A stretch of DNA of 64,000 nucleotides, from NCBI RefSeq assembly GCF_017744155.1, contig NZ_JAGHQT010000001.1, forward strand, positions 248,001 through 312,000. The letters run 5' to 3'. A model generated the notes under the pieces. That model searched no databases, had not been told where the DNA came from, and saw only the letters and a program-made list of their open reading frames with translations. Each line of letters begins with the position of its first letter. Position 1 is the stretch's first letter. The position numbers were made by a program, and so were the translations under genes. This stretch comes from Endozoicomonas sp. G2_1. Lineage in GTDB: Bacteria; Pseudomonadota; Gammaproteobacteria; Enterobacterales; Alteromonadaceae. Positions 33,640 to 45,378 of this stretch are shown here, one piece after another.

Positions 33640-35367
33640 TTAAAACGGGAACACTCGCGGTAACACTGTCAGTACCACCGCACTATAAACCAGTGAAACT
33701 GGCACTCCAAATTTTATAAAATCCAATAACTTATAGTTGCCGGCGTTATAAACCATAACATTGGTTTGATAGCCATATGGACTAATAAAACTGCCACTAG
33801 CAGCAAAAGCGACGGCCATGACAAATGGCATCACGTTCACCCCCATCGCCAGCGCAATGCTATAGGCAATAGGAAACATTAGCGCTGCTGCTGCGTTGTT
33901 AGTGACTAATTCGGTCACTAATAAGGTTAAACCAAAGATTGCGATAAAGACTAAATAGACACTATGACCAGCTAACAGTGATTCAATATGTGATGACATC
34001 AAAGCCGCTAGCCCAGTATTTTCAATTCCTTTAGCCAGAGTTAGCGCGCCAAGTACGATCATCCAAATTTCCAACGGAAATCGACGCTTAATTTCATTGA
34101 CCGTTAGACACTTGGTAAACAGCAGTAAGGCGAGATAAAATAGAGCACAGGTTAGCAAAGGCACCGAAAATAGTACCGAGACAGCGATCGCCGAGATAAA
34201 GCCACCAATAGTGCTAATGTTGCGCCAGCCGTGGAGCATATTTTCTGGTTGATGGCCAGAGAGAATATAGAAGTTTTTCGACAAGTTAGTACGTGCAGCA
34301 AAGTCGTTACCAACAGCGAGTACCAAAAAATCTCCGGCTTGAATACTAATATCGCCGAGCTTTCCTGATAATCGTCCACCATCGCGCCTTACTGCCACCA
34401 CAGCAGCATCAAAGCGAGCGCGAAAACCGGCGGTTTTTAGCGTTTTACCGACAATCGCTGAATCGGGTTTAATTACCACTTCAGTTAAGTTATCTCGTAG
34501 TAAACCGTCTTGTTGAGCATATAGTTCAAGACCGTCAAATTGTTTCAAAACAAACACTTGTGAGATATCACCAGAGAAAATTAGTTTGTCACCGGCTTGC
34601 AGCACTTCTTCAGGGGTCACAGGTGAGATCATGCGGCCACAGCGAACGACTTCAACCAAGAACAAGGTCCCTAAGTTACGCAAACCATTTTCTTCGACAC
34701 TCTTGCCGATTAACTTAGATTCTGCGGTTATTTCCGCCTCAACAAAATAGTGCTTTTGCGAAAACTCTTGTTTCGCCATTCGCGGTAAACTGGGAATACG
34801 TAGAAAAATAACAAAGAAACAACAAAACAGTGCTGCTAAGCCAACCAGTGTAAAGTCGAAAAACCCCAAGCTTGGCTGACCTTTCTCAATCAACATACTG
34901 TTGACAATAAGATTAGTTGAGGTACCGACTAAGGTCAGTGTTCCCCCCAATACTGCCGCGAATGACAAAGGTAATAATAACCTGCCTGGATTGATCAAGG
35001 TGTTGTTTTTTACCGTGCTAATCAAGGCGGCAACAACGGCAGTATTATTCATCAAGCCAGACGCTAATGCAGCCAATACGAGCGTACGCAAACTCGACTT
35101 AACTTTAGACCCGTTAATTAAAAGACTAGAAACCTTGCGCAATACGCTAGTGCGTTCAAACGAGAAAGAGCACAGTACCAGTAACACTAAGGTCATCAAA
35201 CCTGGGTTGACCGCATTTAGAAACACTTGTTCAGTGGTAACAAATGAAGCGGCAAGACAGGTTAAGGTGGCAACGCCAAAAACCCGTTCAGGATGGTTTT
35301 GACAGCGAATTAAACCGGCAAAAGTGCCAAGAAAAATAACAAGCATAAGTGCTTGGTCAAGTGTCAT
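33640..35367 (-). CDS. SLC13-family permease with RCK_C domains, probable sulfate transporter
   Basis: 575 residues from ATG 35367 (AAGAGG five bases upstream; a TTG at 35385 is less likely). N- and C-terminal membrane halves of the divalent anion/Na+ symporter type enclose two central TrkA-C/RCK_C modules (about 195-370). SLC13 motifs include NNTAVVAALI and GTSTNLIVNSML in the first half and TNNAAAALMFPIA in the second. Its place between cysN and cysC points to sulfate import; family members also carry other anions. A 141-base gap to cysN may hold an internal promoter. Confidence 0.88.
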   Translation of the reverse strand: MTLDQALMLVIFLGTFAGLIRCQNHPERVFGVATLTCLAASFVTTEQVFLNAVNPGLMTLVLLVLCSFSFERTSVLRKVSSLLINGSKVKSSLRTLVLAALASGLMNNTAVVAALISTVKNNTLINPGRLLLPLSFAAVLGGTLTLVGTSTNLIVNSMLIEKGQPSLGFFDFTLVGLAALFCCFFVIFLRIPSLPRMAKQEFSQKHYFVEAEITAESKLIGKSVEENGLRNLGTLFLVEVVRCGRMISPVTPEEVLQAGDKLIFSGDISQVFVLKQFDGLELYAQQDGLLRDNLTEVVIKPDSAIVGKTLKTAGFRARFDAAVVAVRRDGGRLSGKLGDISIQAGDFLVLAVGNDFAARTNLSKNFYILSGHQPENMLHGWRNISTIGGFISAIAVSVLFSVPLLTCALFYLALLLFTKCLTVNEIKRRFPLEIWMIVLGALTLAKGIENTGLAALMSSHIESLLAGHSVYLVFIAIFGLTLLVTELVTNNAAAALMFPIAYSIALAMGVNVMPFVMAVAFAASGSFISPYGYQTNVMVYNAGNYKLLDFIKFGVPVSLVYSAVVLTVLPRVFPF

Positions 35368-35526
35368 AATAACCTCTTGATTCAAGCACTAGAAATATAA
35401 AGAGCGGTGGTGCAAAGCGACAGGGGTTAGTTTTAGCTTTCAGCTGATTATCAAAAAATAAATAAAACATTTTTCTCTCAACAGCGCCTTTGTGCATTTG
35501 CACCTTATTGAAGAGACTAACTTTGT

Positions 35527-36942
35527 TTACTTGCTAAGTAACTTAGTTAAATCTCTCGCTCCCCAGTGTGGGAAGTGCTTGCGAATAAGTGCATTCAACT
35601 CAAGTTCAAAAGCAGAAAATGCTTGCTCGTTCTTCTCCTCTAACGTGCTAACGATCATGCCAGCACCGACGGTGATATTACTGATGCGATCAACAATAAT
35701 AAATGAACCCGTTTCGCGGTTGGTATCATAAGGGTCAAAATGCAAGGTTTCCGCAACAGCAAAATTAGCATTGCCAATTTCATTGAGCGCTAACTGGCTG
35801 CTGTCACTTTTAACCATAGTATTAACATCAATTTGATGATTAATCTGGCTAACGTAACCCGTGGTCATCTTAGTGCCGTGCTTAATGTAGTATTCGCGAC
35901 CGGCTTCTAAAGTGTCGTCATGCATCCAAACAACGGTCGCTTCAAATTCTTTAGAAGAGTTGGGTAAATTACCTTTCTTGACGATCATCTCGCCGCGACT
36001 AATATCGATTTCACCTTCAAGCGTTAAGGTAATCGCTTGACCACGTTCAGCGCGCTCTAAATCGCCATCAAAGGTGACAATTGACGCCACTTTGCTTTCT
36101 TTACCTGAAGGTAGCGCAACTATGCTGTCGCCTACGCGAACATTACCCGAAGCCACTGTACCGGCAAAACCGCGAAAATCTAAATGAGGGCGGTTAACAT
36201 ATTGAACTGGGAAGCGGAATTCACTGAAACTATCTGTGTCATCAACCTTAATAGTGTTCAATAATTTCATCATGGTGGCGCCTGGGTACCATGGCATATT
36301 GTCACTTTCTTCAACAACATTGTCACCGTCAAGTGCTGAAATAGGCACAAAACGGATATCAGTAAAGTTAAGGTCGTTGGCAAATTCACGATAATCTTTC
36401 TTAATTTGCTGATAGGTCTCTTGACTGTAATCGACAAGATCCATTTTGTTGACCGCTACTAATACGTGCTTAATACCCAATAGTGAACAAATAAAAGAGT
36501 GACGTCTGGTTTGTACTTGTACACCGCGGCGGGCATCAATCAAAATAATCGCCAAATCACAGGTTGAAGCGCCGGTTGCCATGTTGCGGGTGTACTGCTC
36601 ATGTCCTGGAGTATCGGCAATAATGAACTTGCGCTTGTCGGTCGAAAAGTAACGGTATGCAACATCAATAGTGATGCCTTGTTCACGCTCTGATTGCAAG
36701 CCATCAACCAACAATGCTAAGTCAACTGCTTCACCAGTAGTACCGGATTTTTTACTGTCATTTTCAATAGCGGCTAATTGGTCTTCAAAGATCATTTTTG
36801 AGTCGTGAAGTAAACGCCCAATTAGAGTACTTTTGCCATCGTCTACGCTACCACAGGTAAGAAAACGCAAAAGCTCTTTGTTTTCATGTTGCTTTAAATA
36901 CGCCTGAATGTCTTGTTCGATAAGTTCTGATTGATGAGACAT
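35527..36942 (-). CDS. cysN: Sulfate adenylyltransferase subunit 1 (GTPase)
   Basis: CysN is the GTPase subunit that drives APS synthesis by CysD. 471 residues with EF-Tu-like motifs G1 GSVDDGKST (31-39), G3 DTPGHEQY and G4 NKMDLVDY. There is no fused CysC domain, consistent with the separate cysC gene. It follows cysD by 63 bases. Confidence 0.97.
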   Translation of the reverse strand: MSHQSELIEQDIQAYLKQHENKELLRFLTCGSVDDGKSTLIGRLLHDSKMIFEDQLAAIENDSKKSGTTGEAVDLALLVDGLQSEREQGITIDVAYRYFSTDKRKFIIADTPGHEQYTRNMATGASTCDLAIILIDARRGVQVQTRRHSFICSLLGIKHVLVAVNKMDLVDYSQETYQQIKKDYREFANDLNFTDIRFVPISALDGDNVVEESDNMPWYPGATMMKLLNTIKVDDTDSFSEFRFPVQYVNRPHLDFRGFAGTVASGNVRVGDSIVALPSGKESKVASIVTFDGDLERAERGQAITLTLEGEIDISRGEMIVKKGNLPNSSKEFEATVVWMHDDTLEAGREYYIKHGTKMTTGYVSQINHQIDVNTMVKSDSSQLALNEIGNANFAVAETLHFDPYDTNRETGSFIIVDRISNITVGAGMIVSTLEEKNEQAFSAFELELNALIRKHFPHWGARDLTKLLSK

Positions 36943-37005
36943 AATCTAATTCCAATAAAATTTTTATTAACCAATAAGTGTTGAATGCAAACAAAAGAAA
37001 ATGAC

Positions 37006-37905
37006 TTAGAAGTAACCTTCCATTTTCTTTTTCTCCATCGAGCCTGATGAATCATGGTCAATAACACGACCTTGACGCTCAGAGGTTTTGGTTAATAACA
37101 TTTCTTGAATAATTTCAGGTAAAGTTGCCGCTTCAGATTCCACAGCGCCCGTTAATGGGTAGCAGCCCAAGGTTCTAAAGCGAACACTTTTCATTTGTAC
37201 TTGTTCGTTGTCTTCTAGTGGCATACGGTCATCATCAACCATAATAAGTGTGCCATCACGTTCGACAACTGGACGTTTTGCCGCGAGATACAAAGGAACA
37301 ATTTCGATATTTTCTAGGTAGATATATTGCCAAATATCCAGTTCTGTCCAATTAGACAATGGGAACACACGAATGCTCTCACCTTTGTTCACTTTACCGT
37401 TGTAAGTGTTCCAAAGCTCTGGACGCTGGTTTTTAGGATCCCAACGGTGATTAGTATCACGGAATGAATAAACGCGCTCTTTAGCACGAGACTTTTCTTC
37501 ATCACGACGAGCACCGCCGAAAGCAGCATCAAACTGGTACTTGTCTAGGGCTTGTTTTAAGGCCTGAGTCTTCATGATATCGGTGTGTTTAGCACTGCCA
37601 TGAGTAAATGGACCTACTCCCATTTTCAAACCCTCTGGGTTCTTATGCACTAATAATTCAAAGCCATAGTCTTTCGCTAAACGATCGCGAAAGGCAATCA
37701 TTTCTTTAAACTTCCAGTCTGTGTCAACGTGAAGTAATGGAAAAGGGATTTTACCCGGCGCAAACGCCTTCCTCGCAAGGTGTAATAAGACTGCAGAGTC
37801 TTTACCGATCGAATAAAGCATTACCGGGTTGTCAAACTCGGCAGCAACTTCACGAATAATATGAATAGATTCAGCTTCAAGCTTTTTTAAGTGCGTTTGA
37901 TTCAT
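37006..37905 (-). CDS. cysD: Sulfate adenylyltransferase subunit 2
   Basis: CysD transfers sulfate to ATP to form APS. 299 residues, ATP-pyrophosphatase motif SIGKDS (32-37) and the [13 protein letters not shown] block. It is the first gene of the cysDN-permease-cysC-DHH operon. A candidate LysR-type inverted repeat lies about 64 bases upstream. Confidence 0.97.
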   Translation of the reverse strand: MNQTHLKKLEAESIHIIREVAAEFDNPVMLYSIGKDSAVLLHLARKAFAPGKIPFPLLHVDTDWKFKEMIAFRDRLAKDYGFELLVHKNPEGLKMGVGPFTHGSAKHTDIMKTQALKQALDKYQFDAAFGGARRDEEKSRAKERVYSFRDTNHRWDPKNQRPELWNTYNGKVNKGESIRVFPLSNWTELDIWQYIYLENIEIVPLYLAAKRPVVERDGTLIMVDDDRMPLEDNEQVQMKSVRFRTLGCYPLTGAVESEAATLPEIIQEMLLTKTSERQGRVIDHDSSGSMEKKKMEGYF

Positions 37906-37968
37906 GGTATTGGTATCAATAATCTAAGTAATTGTAGAAATAATGCCATAGCTTTACCAACACATCCA

Positions 37969-37988
37969 TATAAGAACACTCTCTTATA
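37969..37988 (-). promoter_or_regulatory. Candidate CysB (LysR-type) operator upstream of cysD
   Basis: TATAAGA-N6-TCTTATA is a perfect inverted repeat containing the T-N11-A pattern of LysR-type regulators. CysB, a LysR-type protein, activates cysDNC in enterobacteria. I cannot confirm the species-specific motif. Confidence 0.4.
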
Positions 37989-38016
37989 TAACCATAAATT
38001 ATATTGAACTTGAGCA

Positions 38017-38043
38017 ATAAAAAAGCCGCTGTTTAAGCGGCTT
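38017..38043 (-). terminator. Rho-independent terminator of galU
   Basis: Stem AAGCCGC/GCGGCTT with a 7-base loop; on the minus strand it is followed by a T-run (A-run at 38019-38024). It closes the ugd-epimerase-galU unit. Confidence 0.9.
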
Positions 38044-38048
38044 ATGTT

Positions 38049-38945
38049 CTAGAGCTCTAATGATTTGAGGTAATCTGTAAACTCGGCTGCTAATTTGGGG
38101 TGACGAAGCGCATATTCAACATTTGCTTTCATATAACCGATTTTCGAACCGCAATCGTGAGATTTGCCCATCATATGAAATGCCTCGACCATTTCAAGCT
38201 TCATTAAACTTGCAATAGCATCGGTAAGCTGTATTTCACCACCGGCCCCTGGTGGTGTATACTCAAGCAAATCCCAAATTTTCTCAGATAAAACATAACG
38301 ACCGACTACCGCGAGATTGGATGGGGCTTCATCTACTGGTGGTTTTTCGACAACGGCAGTCATCGCTTGAGATTCACCTGCGTTAAGCTCTACACCACCA
38401 CAATCAACGACACCATAACTGCTAACCTCTTCCATAGGCACCGGCTCTACCATGACTTGACTGTAACCACCAACTTCATGATATCGTTTAAGCATAGCAG
38501 CCAAATTTTCGGTTTTTAAATTTGCGCTAGCGTCATCCAAAATCACGTCTGGTAAAACAACAACAAATGGTTCATTACCAATAATAGGTCTAGCTTTTAA
38601 TACTGCGTGCCCCAAACCTTTCGCCTCACCTTGCCTAACGTGCAAAATAGTGACTTCTTTTGGACAAATTGCTTGAATTTCCTCAAGCAGCTGGCGTTTA
38701 ACCCGTTTCTCAAGTGTCGTTTCAAGCTCAAAAGACTTGTCAAAGTGGTTCTCGATAGCATTCTTAGAAGAATGAGTCACTAACACTATTTCAGTAATGC
38801 CTGCGTCAATACATTCATTAACTATGTATTGAATCAGCGGTTTATCGACAATGGGCAGCATTTCTTTTGGAATAGCTTTAGTTGCTGGCAACATTCGCGT
38901 GCCCAAACCAGCGACAGGTATTACCGCTTTTTTTATTTTACTCAT
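38049..38945 (-). CDS. galU: UTP-glucose-1-phosphate uridylyltransferase
   Basis: GalU makes UDP-glucose, precursor for galE and ugd. The start at 38945 (GGAAT upstream) gives 298 residues beginning with the nucleotide-binding [20 protein letters not shown]; an in-frame 34-codon upstream extension is not family-like. It lies last in a group with ugd and UDP-glucuronate 4-epimerase, directly supplying that pathway. Confidence 0.96.
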   Translation of the reverse strand: MSKIKKAVIPVAGLGTRMLPATKAIPKEMLPIVDKPLIQYIVNECIDAGITEIVLVTHSSKNAIENHFDKSFELETTLEKRVKRQLLEEIQAICPKEVTILHVRQGEAKGLGHAVLKARPIIGNEPFVVVLPDVILDDASANLKTENLAAMLKRYHEVGGYSQVMVEPVPMEEVSSYGVVDCGGVELNAGESQAMTAVVEKPPVDEAPSNLAVVGRYVLSEKIWDLLEYTPPGAGGEIQLTDAIASLMKLEMVEAFHMMGKSHDCGSKIGYMKANVEYALRHPKLAAEFTDYLKSLEL

Positions 38946-39068
38946 TGATATAAATTCCAATTTAAACGTATTTAATTTGTAAGTTCTAACAAAGTTAACG
39001 TTACTAATCCATGTTATAGCGATTAAAGATGGCTGAAAATAATTCAATCGCTAACAAATTAGTACTAG

Positions 39069-40076
39069 CTAAATTTTATAAAACTCGCGATACCAGTTAA
39101 CAAAACGTTCTACTCCGTCGGCAACAGAGACCGAAGGTCGGTGTCCAGTGACTTCAAATAAGTCTTCAACCTCTGCATAGGTCTGATAGACATCACCAGG
39201 CTGCATCGGCATAAAGTTCTTATTGGCTTCAAGACCCAATGAGCGCTCTAGTGACTGAACAAACTCCATCAACTTAACGGGATTACCATTGCCAATATTA
39301 AACACGCGATATGGCGCACTACTGGTCGCGGCATTACCCGTCTCTACCTTCCAAGTATCATCGGCTTTAGGAATGATATCTTGGACCCGAATAACACCTT
39401 CAACAATGTCATCGATATAAGTAAAATCTCGCCTCATATCACCGTTGTTATAGATATCTATCTGCTTACCTTCAACAATTGCTTTAGTAAACTTAAACAA
39501 CGCCATATCTGGACGCCCCCATGGCCCATAAACGGTGAAAAAGCGTAAGCCTGTAGTGGGAATGCCGTACAAATGTGAGTAAGTATGAGACATTAACTCA
39601 TTAGACTTCTTTGTGGCAGCATAAAGTGATATTGGGTGGTCAACGCTATCAGAAGTGGCAAATGGAACTTTACTATTTAGTCCATAAACAGAGCTGGATG
39701 ATGCGTAAACTAGATGCTCGATATTGTGGTGACGGCAACCTTCTAAAATAGTCAAATGACCAACTAAGTTAGAGTCAGCATAAGCCAGCGGATTGTCTAT
39801 TGAATAGCGAACCCCAGCTTGCGCTGCTAAATGAATAACGCGATTAAACTGCTCTCGTTCAAATAAATCAGCAATACCCTCTCTATCAGCCAAATCGAGC
39901 TTAATAAAGGTAAAGTTCGTTAAACTGTCTAATTCAGCTAATCTTGCCAACTTTAGATTTACGTCGTAATAATCATTAATATTGTCGATACCAACAACTT
40001 GATGGCCTTGCTCGCATAAACGCTGAACAACATAAAAGCCAATAAACCCTGCGGCGCCAGTGACCAAAAACTTCAT
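39069..40076 (-). CDS. UDP-glucuronate 4-epimerase
   Basis: A 335-residue SDR-family epimerase converting UDP-glucuronate to UDP-galacturonate. It has GAAGFIGFYV (7-16), the signature DNINDYYDVNLK typical of UDP-GlcA epimerases, and the catalytic SLYAATKKSNE. It sits 24 bases downstream of ugd, which makes its substrate. Confidence 0.92.
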   Translation of the reverse strand: MKFLVTGAAGFIGFYVVQRLCEQGHQVVGIDNINDYYDVNLKLARLAELDSLTNFTFIKLDLADREGIADLFEREQFNRVIHLAAQAGVRYSIDNPLAYADSNLVGHLTILEGCRHHNIEHLVYASSSSVYGLNSKVPFATSDSVDHPISLYAATKKSNELMSHTYSHLYGIPTTGLRFFTVYGPWGRPDMALFKFTKAIVEGKQIDIYNNGDMRRDFTYIDDIVEGVIRVQDIIPKADDTWKVETGNAATSSAPYRVFNIGNGNPVKLMEFVQSLERSLGLEANKNFMPMQPGDVYQTYAEVEDLFEVTGHRPSVSVADGVERFVNWYREFYKI

Positions 40077-40100
40077 CTATATATTCCCTAAAAATAACAA

Positions 40101-41267
40101 TTAATCTGAACCAAAAAGATCACGAGTATAAACTTTATCAGCAACGTCAGCTAAATCATCGGACATTCTGTTAGAAACGATAACATCTGAAATATTTTTA
40201 AAATCCTCTAATGAGCGCACAACTTTCGAGTTGAAAAAATCGTCTTCTGTTAATTCTGGCTCGTAAATCACCACAGGTATTCCCTTAGCCTTTATACGCT
40301 TCATAATGCCTTGGATAGAAGACGCTCTAAAGTTGTCTGAGCCCGCCTTCATTATTAAACGATAGATTCCAACAATTTTAGGTTGACGTTTAATTATTGA
40401 TTCTGCGATGAAATCTTTACGAGTAGTGTTGGCATCAACAATGGCACGAATAATATTATTTGGCACATTTTGATAATTTGCTAGCAACTGTTTAGTGTCT
40501 TTAGGTAAGCAGTAACCACCGTAACCAAATGATGGATTGTTATAATGGTTACCAATACGAGGATCTAGGCTGACACCTTCAATAATTTGGCGAGAATCTA
40601 AACCATGAGCTTCAGCGTAAGAGTCGAGTTCATTAAAGTATGAGACTCGCATCGCTAAATAAGTGTTTGAGAACAACTTAATAGCTTCGGCTTCTGTCGA
40701 ATCCGTAAACAAGACATCAATATTTTCTTTAACTGCACCTTGTACTAATAAATTAGTAAATTGTTCAGCTCGATCACTTCGTTCACCAACAACCACACGT
40801 GATGGATATAAATTATCGTAAAGTGCTTTACCTTCTCGCAAAAACTCAGGTGAAAAAATAATATTTTCACAATTAAATTCTTGCTTGATACGCTCGGTAT
40901 AACCAACAGGAATTGTCGATTTGATGATCATCACCGCATCGGGGTTAATGGCAATAACATCTTTAATAACTGCCTCAACAGAGCTAGTGTCAAAGTAGTT
41001 AGTTTCAACGTCATAATCTGTCGGCGTAGAAATAACGACAAAGTCAGCGCCTTGGTAGGCAAACTCTTTGTCTAAAGTTGCAGTAAAATTCAGTTTATTT
41101 TCTGCTAAAAACAATTCAATTTCTTTATCAACAATCGGCGATTTTTTATCGTTTAACAACGCCACTTTTTCAGCATTGATATCTATTGCAACAACTTCAT
41201 TATGTTGAGCTAGTAGCATCGCATTAGACAAACCTACATAGCCGGTGCCGGCTACCGCTATTTTCAT
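40101..41267 (-). CDS. ugd: UDP-glucose 6-dehydrogenase
   Basis: Ugd oxidises UDP-glucose to UDP-glucuronate with two NAD+. 388 residues: N-terminal Rossmann motif [10 protein letters not shown], and catalytic Cys253 in [10 protein letters not shown]. It is the first gene after a terminator that separates it from manB. With the next two genes it forms a uronic-acid nucleotide module. Confidence 0.96.
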   Translation of the reverse strand: MKIAVAGTGYVGLSNAMLLAQHNEVVAIDINAEKVALLNDKKSPIVDKEIELFLAENKLNFTATLDKEFAYQGADFVVISTPTDYDVETNYFDTSSVEAVIKDVIAINPDAVMIIKSTIPVGYTERIKQEFNCENIIFSPEFLREGKALYDNLYPSRVVVGERSDRAEQFTNLLVQGAVKENIDVLFTDSTEAEAIKLFSNTYLAMRVSYFNELDSYAEAHGLDSRQIIEGVSLDPRIGNHYNNPSFGYGGYCLPKDTKQLLANYQNVPNNIIRAIVDANTTRKDFIAESIIKRQPKIVGIYRLIMKAGSDNFRASSIQGIMKRIKAKGIPVVIYEPELTEDDFFNSKVVRSLEDFKNISDVIVSNRMSDDLADVADKVYTRDLFGSD

Positions 41268-41282
41268 ATATATTCCTTAAGT

Positions 41283-41315
41283 AAAAAGAGCTTATGTACC
41301 ATACATAAGCTCTTT
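41283..41315 (-). terminator. Rho-independent terminator between manB and ugd
   Basis: A 13-bp perfect stem (AAAGAGCTTATGT/ACATAAGCTCTTT) with a 5-base loop; minus-strand T-run from the A-run at 41283-41287. It divides the polysaccharide locus into two units. Confidence 0.9.
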
Positions 41316-41377
41316 AACAAACTTCACAAACAATTTAACCATATTACTGATAAAAATTGAAATGCGTTATGTTACAT

Positions 41378-42799
41378 TCAAAGTTTAATAACTCTACTTA
41401 ACACCTTGGTTACTATCTGCTCAGCTTGCTTTGGACTTAGCGACTCAGCATAACATCTTAGTTCAGGCGCATTACCAGAGGGTCTTAAGTGAATAGTACT
41501 TTGGTTTGAAAGTGTCATGCGCAAACCATCAGTTAAGTCGACATTCAATACACCTGAAGATTCAAAACCAAGTAATTGAACCAAACTGCATGCATCGTCT
41601 TTGTATTTTTCAATCAGCGCTGTACTTTTTTCAGTGGCAAAATTTTTAATACGGTCACTGGCCGAAAAACGAATTGATACCTGCTCTACCATAGTGGAAA
41701 TTGTTGACTCACCTTTAGATTGCGAAAACAGCATAATTGCAGGCAGCACGGCATCACGAGTTGGTAGTGCTTTTAGCTCTTTACCACTGACTTGTGTATC
41801 AGTACCTAATAAAAAGCCACCATTAGCTTCAAAACCTGCAACAGATTTATAGTTTTCATCCAATTGAGTAAATTCAGCGATAACATAGGGTGAACCAATA
41901 CGCGTGCGCTTAACTTTTTTAAAAGCGTTAGAAAGTTCAATTGAAGTATTTGAGCTCACAGGAACAGACAAGGCTTCAATATTTAATGCTTTTGCGCAAA
42001 GTAGCCCTAGAATATCACCGCGCAGCCAACTTCCCTTTTCATCGGCGATTAATGGTCTATCACCATCACCATCAGTGGAAAAAATGGCATCAAAGCCATA
42101 CTCTTGCGACCACGCAACGGCTTTTTGCTTATCCTGCTCAGAAACGGCCTCAGTATCGATAGGAACGAAAACATCACTTGGTTCCAAGCGCATCACTTTA
42201 GCACCAAGTGCTTCAAAAATTTGATAGTAAAGCTCACGACCAGCGCTAGAGTGCTCATAGATACCGATATGCTTATCGGCTAAAACAGGAGAATCAAACA
42301 ACGAGGTGTAACGCTCGATATACTGCTTTTCAGCAAGGTCGCTAACGATTAATTCCGGTAAATTTTCTATTGATTGAAAATCAATGTCACTGGCTAAAAT
42401 AGCATTTTCATCCGCTTTAGAAATTTCACCATCAGGGCGATAAAACTTCAAACCATTACGATCAAAAGGAATATGACTTCCCGTCACCATGATACAGGGA
42501 ATACTCTGTTGCATCGCACAATAGGCAAGCGCAGGCGTTGGAATAACACCATAGTACTCAATTGTAATCCCTTGCTGCTCAAGTGCCCCACTACAGGCCT
42601 GTGCCATGGCATAACTGCTAGGGCGATTATCAATAGCAATAGCTAAGCGCTCAACGTTAAAGCTTTCTTTGAAAGAGTCAACAAAGGCAAGTGCAAATGC
42701 TGCACAGACATTAGGAGTAAACTGCTCAACTAAACCACGAGCACCACTGGTGCCAAATGCAACACCAGATTCTGCTAACACTACTTTCGTGTTTAACAT
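41378..42799 (-). CDS. manB: Phosphomannomutase
   Basis: Converts mannose-6-phosphate to mannose-1-phosphate, the substrate of ManC. 473 residues of the alpha-phosphohexomutase family. The phosphoserine loop reads TGSHIP (S108) instead of the common TASHNP, and the metal loop is DGDGDR (243-248). The loop variant keeps the serine. It lies 22 bases downstream of manC. Confidence 0.9.
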   Translation of the reverse strand: MLNTKVVLAESGVAFGTSGARGLVEQFTPNVCAAFALAFVDSFKESFNVERLAIAIDNRPSSYAMAQACSGALEQQGITIEYYGVIPTPALAYCAMQQSIPCIMVTGSHIPFDRNGLKFYRPDGEISKADENAILASDIDFQSIENLPELIVSDLAEKQYIERYTSLFDSPVLADKHIGIYEHSSAGRELYYQIFEALGAKVMRLEPSDVFVPIDTEAVSEQDKQKAVAWSQEYGFDAIFSTDGDGDRPLIADEKGSWLRGDILGLLCAKALNIEALSVPVSSNTSIELSNAFKKVKRTRIGSPYVIAEFTQLDENYKSVAGFEANGGFLLGTDTQVSGKELKALPTRDAVLPAIMLFSQSKGESTISTMVEQVSIRFSASDRIKNFATEKSTALIEKYKDDACSLVQLLGFESSGVLNVDLTDGLRMTLSNQSTIHLRPSGNAPELRCYAESLSPKQAEQIVTKVLSRVIKL

Positions 42800-42821
42800 T
42801 CGAATTCCTTAATACAAGCAG

Positions 42822-44234
42822 CTACTTATTTTCAACACGACCATAGCGGTCTTCAAAGCGAACAATATCATCTTCACCAAGATAAGAACCTGATTGTACT
42901 TCAATAAGCTCTAAATCGACCTTACCTGGATTTTCCAATGCATGAACAACGCCTATTGGGATATAAGTTGACTGGTTTTCGGTTAACAATAACTCTTGCT
43001 CGCCGTTGGTGACTTTGGCCGTGCCTGAAACCACAATCCAATGCTCAGCGCGGTGATGATGCATTTGGACAGATAACTTGGAACCTGGTTTTACGGTAAT
43101 ACGCTTAACTTGAAAGCGCTCACCATTATCGACAGAATCGTACTTGCCCCAAGGACGATAAACTTCGCGATGATGTTTAAATTCAGATCTCTGTTCCGTT
43201 TTAAGTTGATTAACCACTTGCTTAACTTCTTGGACTTTTGATTTCTTAGAAACCAAAATAGCATCTTTGGTCTCAACAACCACGACATCATCAAGGCCGA
43301 CAACGGCAACTAGGCGTTCTTCAGCATTGACATACGTATTTGAACTGTTGACATTAATCACATCGCCTTTAAATACGTTACCATCAATATCTTTATCTTC
43401 AATATCCCAAAGCGCAGACCAACTGCCGACATCACTCCAACCACAATCCATGGGTACTACAACCGCGTGTTCCGTTTTTTCCATTACCGCATAATCGATA
43501 GAGTCATCAGGACAAGCATCAAAAGCTTCTGAATCAACGCGAATAAAATCAATGTCCGCTTGGGTTTTTGCCATAGCTTGTTCACAAGCGGAGTAAATAT
43601 CTGGGCGATATGCTTTTAACTCATTTAGGTAACTACTGGCTTTAAACAAGAACATACCGCTGTTCCAATAGTACTGTTCACTCACAAGATACGATTGTGC
43701 TTTCGCTAAGTCCGGTTTTTCAACAAAACTATCGACAATAAAACCTTCGCTATGCTCATCGCCACGCTTGATATAGCCGTACCCAGTTTCAGGGGCTGTC
43801 GGGACAATACCAAACGTGACCAACTTGCCTTGTTCGGCAATAACAGCAGCTTTTTCGATGGAAGCACAAAATGCTGCTTCATCTTTAATAACATGGTCGG
43901 CTGCAAGCACTAGCAAAAGAGGGTCTTCGCCTGAATTAATAGCTTGAAACGCAGGCAAAGCAATAGCGGGAGCAGTATTGCGACCAACTGGTTCTAAAAT
44001 AATACCACTATTAGGTATACTCTTTGCTCGAAACTGCTCTGCAACAGAAAATCGATGCTCTTCATTACAAATAACCATTGGTGCTTTGTGGTCAACACCA
44101 GACAAGCGCTTAGCGGTTGCCTGTAGCATTGAGTTTTCACCGAATAAAGTTAAAAACTGTTTTGAGAAAAGCTGACGAGATAACGGCCATAAACGGGAGC
44201 CTGAGCCTCCGGCCATAATTATTGGCGTAATCAT
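42822..44234 (-). CDS. manC: Mannose-1-phosphate guanylyltransferase / mannose-6-phosphate isomerase
   Basis: A bifunctional type II enzyme giving GDP-mannose. 470 residues: N-terminal nucleotidyltransferase with [12 protein letters not shown] (9-20), and a C-terminal cupin isomerase (about 345-465; [15 protein letters not shown]). It forms a pair with manB. GDP-mannose could feed the polysaccharide or other glycans. Confidence 0.95.
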   Translation of the reverse strand: MITPIIMAGGSGSRLWPLSRQLFSKQFLTLFGENSMLQATAKRLSGVDHKAPMVICNEEHRFSVAEQFRAKSIPNSGIILEPVGRNTAPAIALPAFQAINSGEDPLLLVLAADHVIKDEAAFCASIEKAAVIAEQGKLVTFGIVPTAPETGYGYIKRGDEHSEGFIVDSFVEKPDLAKAQSYLVSEQYYWNSGMFLFKASSYLNELKAYRPDIYSACEQAMAKTQADIDFIRVDSEAFDACPDDSIDYAVMEKTEHAVVVPMDCGWSDVGSWSALWDIEDKDIDGNVFKGDVINVNSSNTYVNAEERLVAVVGLDDVVVVETKDAILVSKKSKVQEVKQVVNQLKTEQRSEFKHHREVYRPWGKYDSVDNGERFQVKRITVKPGSKLSVQMHHHRAEHWIVVSGTAKVTNGEQELLLTENQSTYIPIGVVHALENPGKVDLELIEVQSGSYLGEDDIVRFEDRYGRVENK

Positions 44235-44245
44235 ATAAACACTCC

Positions 44246-45364
44246 TTATACTCTGTTAACAGCTTCGTCAATTGCTTTTAAATATTTCGCTATTACTATT
44301 TTTTCATCAAACTTAGACTCTGCAAGCTTTCGACTTTCTAATGCAAAAGATTTCTTTTGTTCTATACTTAACTGAATAAACAAGTCAATCTTACTTAATA
44401 AACTGTCGCCATCTTTTGGCGTGCATAAAAATCCATTTACACCATCTATCACTGTTTCCTTACAACCTACATTATTCGTTGTTATAATCGGCTTTCCAGA
44501 TGCTAACCCTTCTAACAAAGATTTAGGTACACCCTCTCTGTAAAATGATGGCAAAACCATACAATCAACAGAAGCTATCTTGTCTTCTACACGGTCACTT
44601 TTTCCTAAAAAATTTATCACTCCATCTTTGATCCAATGGTCTAAATCCTTACGATTAACTGCATCAGGCTTTTCGTCTTCTAAAAAACCTAGCAGCTGAA
44701 ATTCAACCAAATCACCATATTTTCTCTTAAGCTCTCTAGCTGCATACGCATATTCATAGATACCTTTTTGTTTCAATAATCGAGCTACAAGTAAAAACTT
44801 TACATTACCATCAAATTTTCTATTCGAAAATGAAAACCTATCAAGGTCAATACCAGAACCAAAAAGTCTTTCAGTTTTCTCAAATTGAACTATATTTTGA
44901 TCAAGAAACAACTGACGATCTTCTTCATTTTGAAAAAAAACTTTAGAAGCTTTTTTTTGTGTAAATTTATATAGTAGCCGAGCGATAAGTGATGGTACTG
45001 AAGACTCAGAAAAAAGTTTTCCTAGACCAGCTATATTATTTATACATTTAATATTAAAAAGAGACGCAGCTAAGGTACTGTAAATATTATTTTTAGGTGT
45101 AAAATTTAAAACTACATCAGGCTTTAATCTTTTGTATAGCAAAAGAAATCCTACAAAAGAGTAACAGTCATAAAAAGGATTAGTTCCTGATTGATCTATT
45201 TTAATATTTAACCATGAACAACCTACAGCAGATAGTTTCTCACTATATTCATCTTTCGGAGCTATTGCGATAACACTATGTCCATCACGAATTAATTCCT
45301 TGATAGTGTTCAATCTAAAATTATATAGATACCAACTTGTGTTTGCTGAAATAATAATTTTCAT
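44246..45364 (-). CDS. GT4-family glycosyltransferase
   Basis: 372 residues, two Rossmann-like domains of the GT-B fold. The N-terminus ([19 protein letters not shown]) and the C-terminal [20 protein letters not shown] motif, with the donor-binding Glu residues, are typical of GT4 transferases of O-antigen and capsule clusters. Donor and acceptor are unknown. Base composition is visibly more AT-rich than the housekeeping genes around it. Confidence 0.88.
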   Translation of the reverse strand: MKIIISANTSWYLYNFRLNTIKELIRDGHSVIAIAPKDEYSEKLSAVGCSWLNIKIDQSGTNPFYDCYSFVGFLLLYKRLKPDVVLNFTPKNNIYSTLAASLFNIKCINNIAGLGKLFSESSVPSLIARLLYKFTQKKASKVFFQNEEDRQLFLDQNIVQFEKTERLFGSGIDLDRFSFSNRKFDGNVKFLLVARLLKQKGIYEYAYAARELKRKYGDLVEFQLLGFLEDEKPDAVNRKDLDHWIKDGVINFLGKSDRVEDKIASVDCMVLPSFYREGVPKSLLEGLASGKPIITTNNVGCKETVIDGVNGFLCTPKDGDSLLSKIDLFIQLSIEQKKSFALESRKLAESKFDEKIVIAKYLKAIDEAVNRV

Positions 45365-45378
45365 TAATGTTCTCTATA

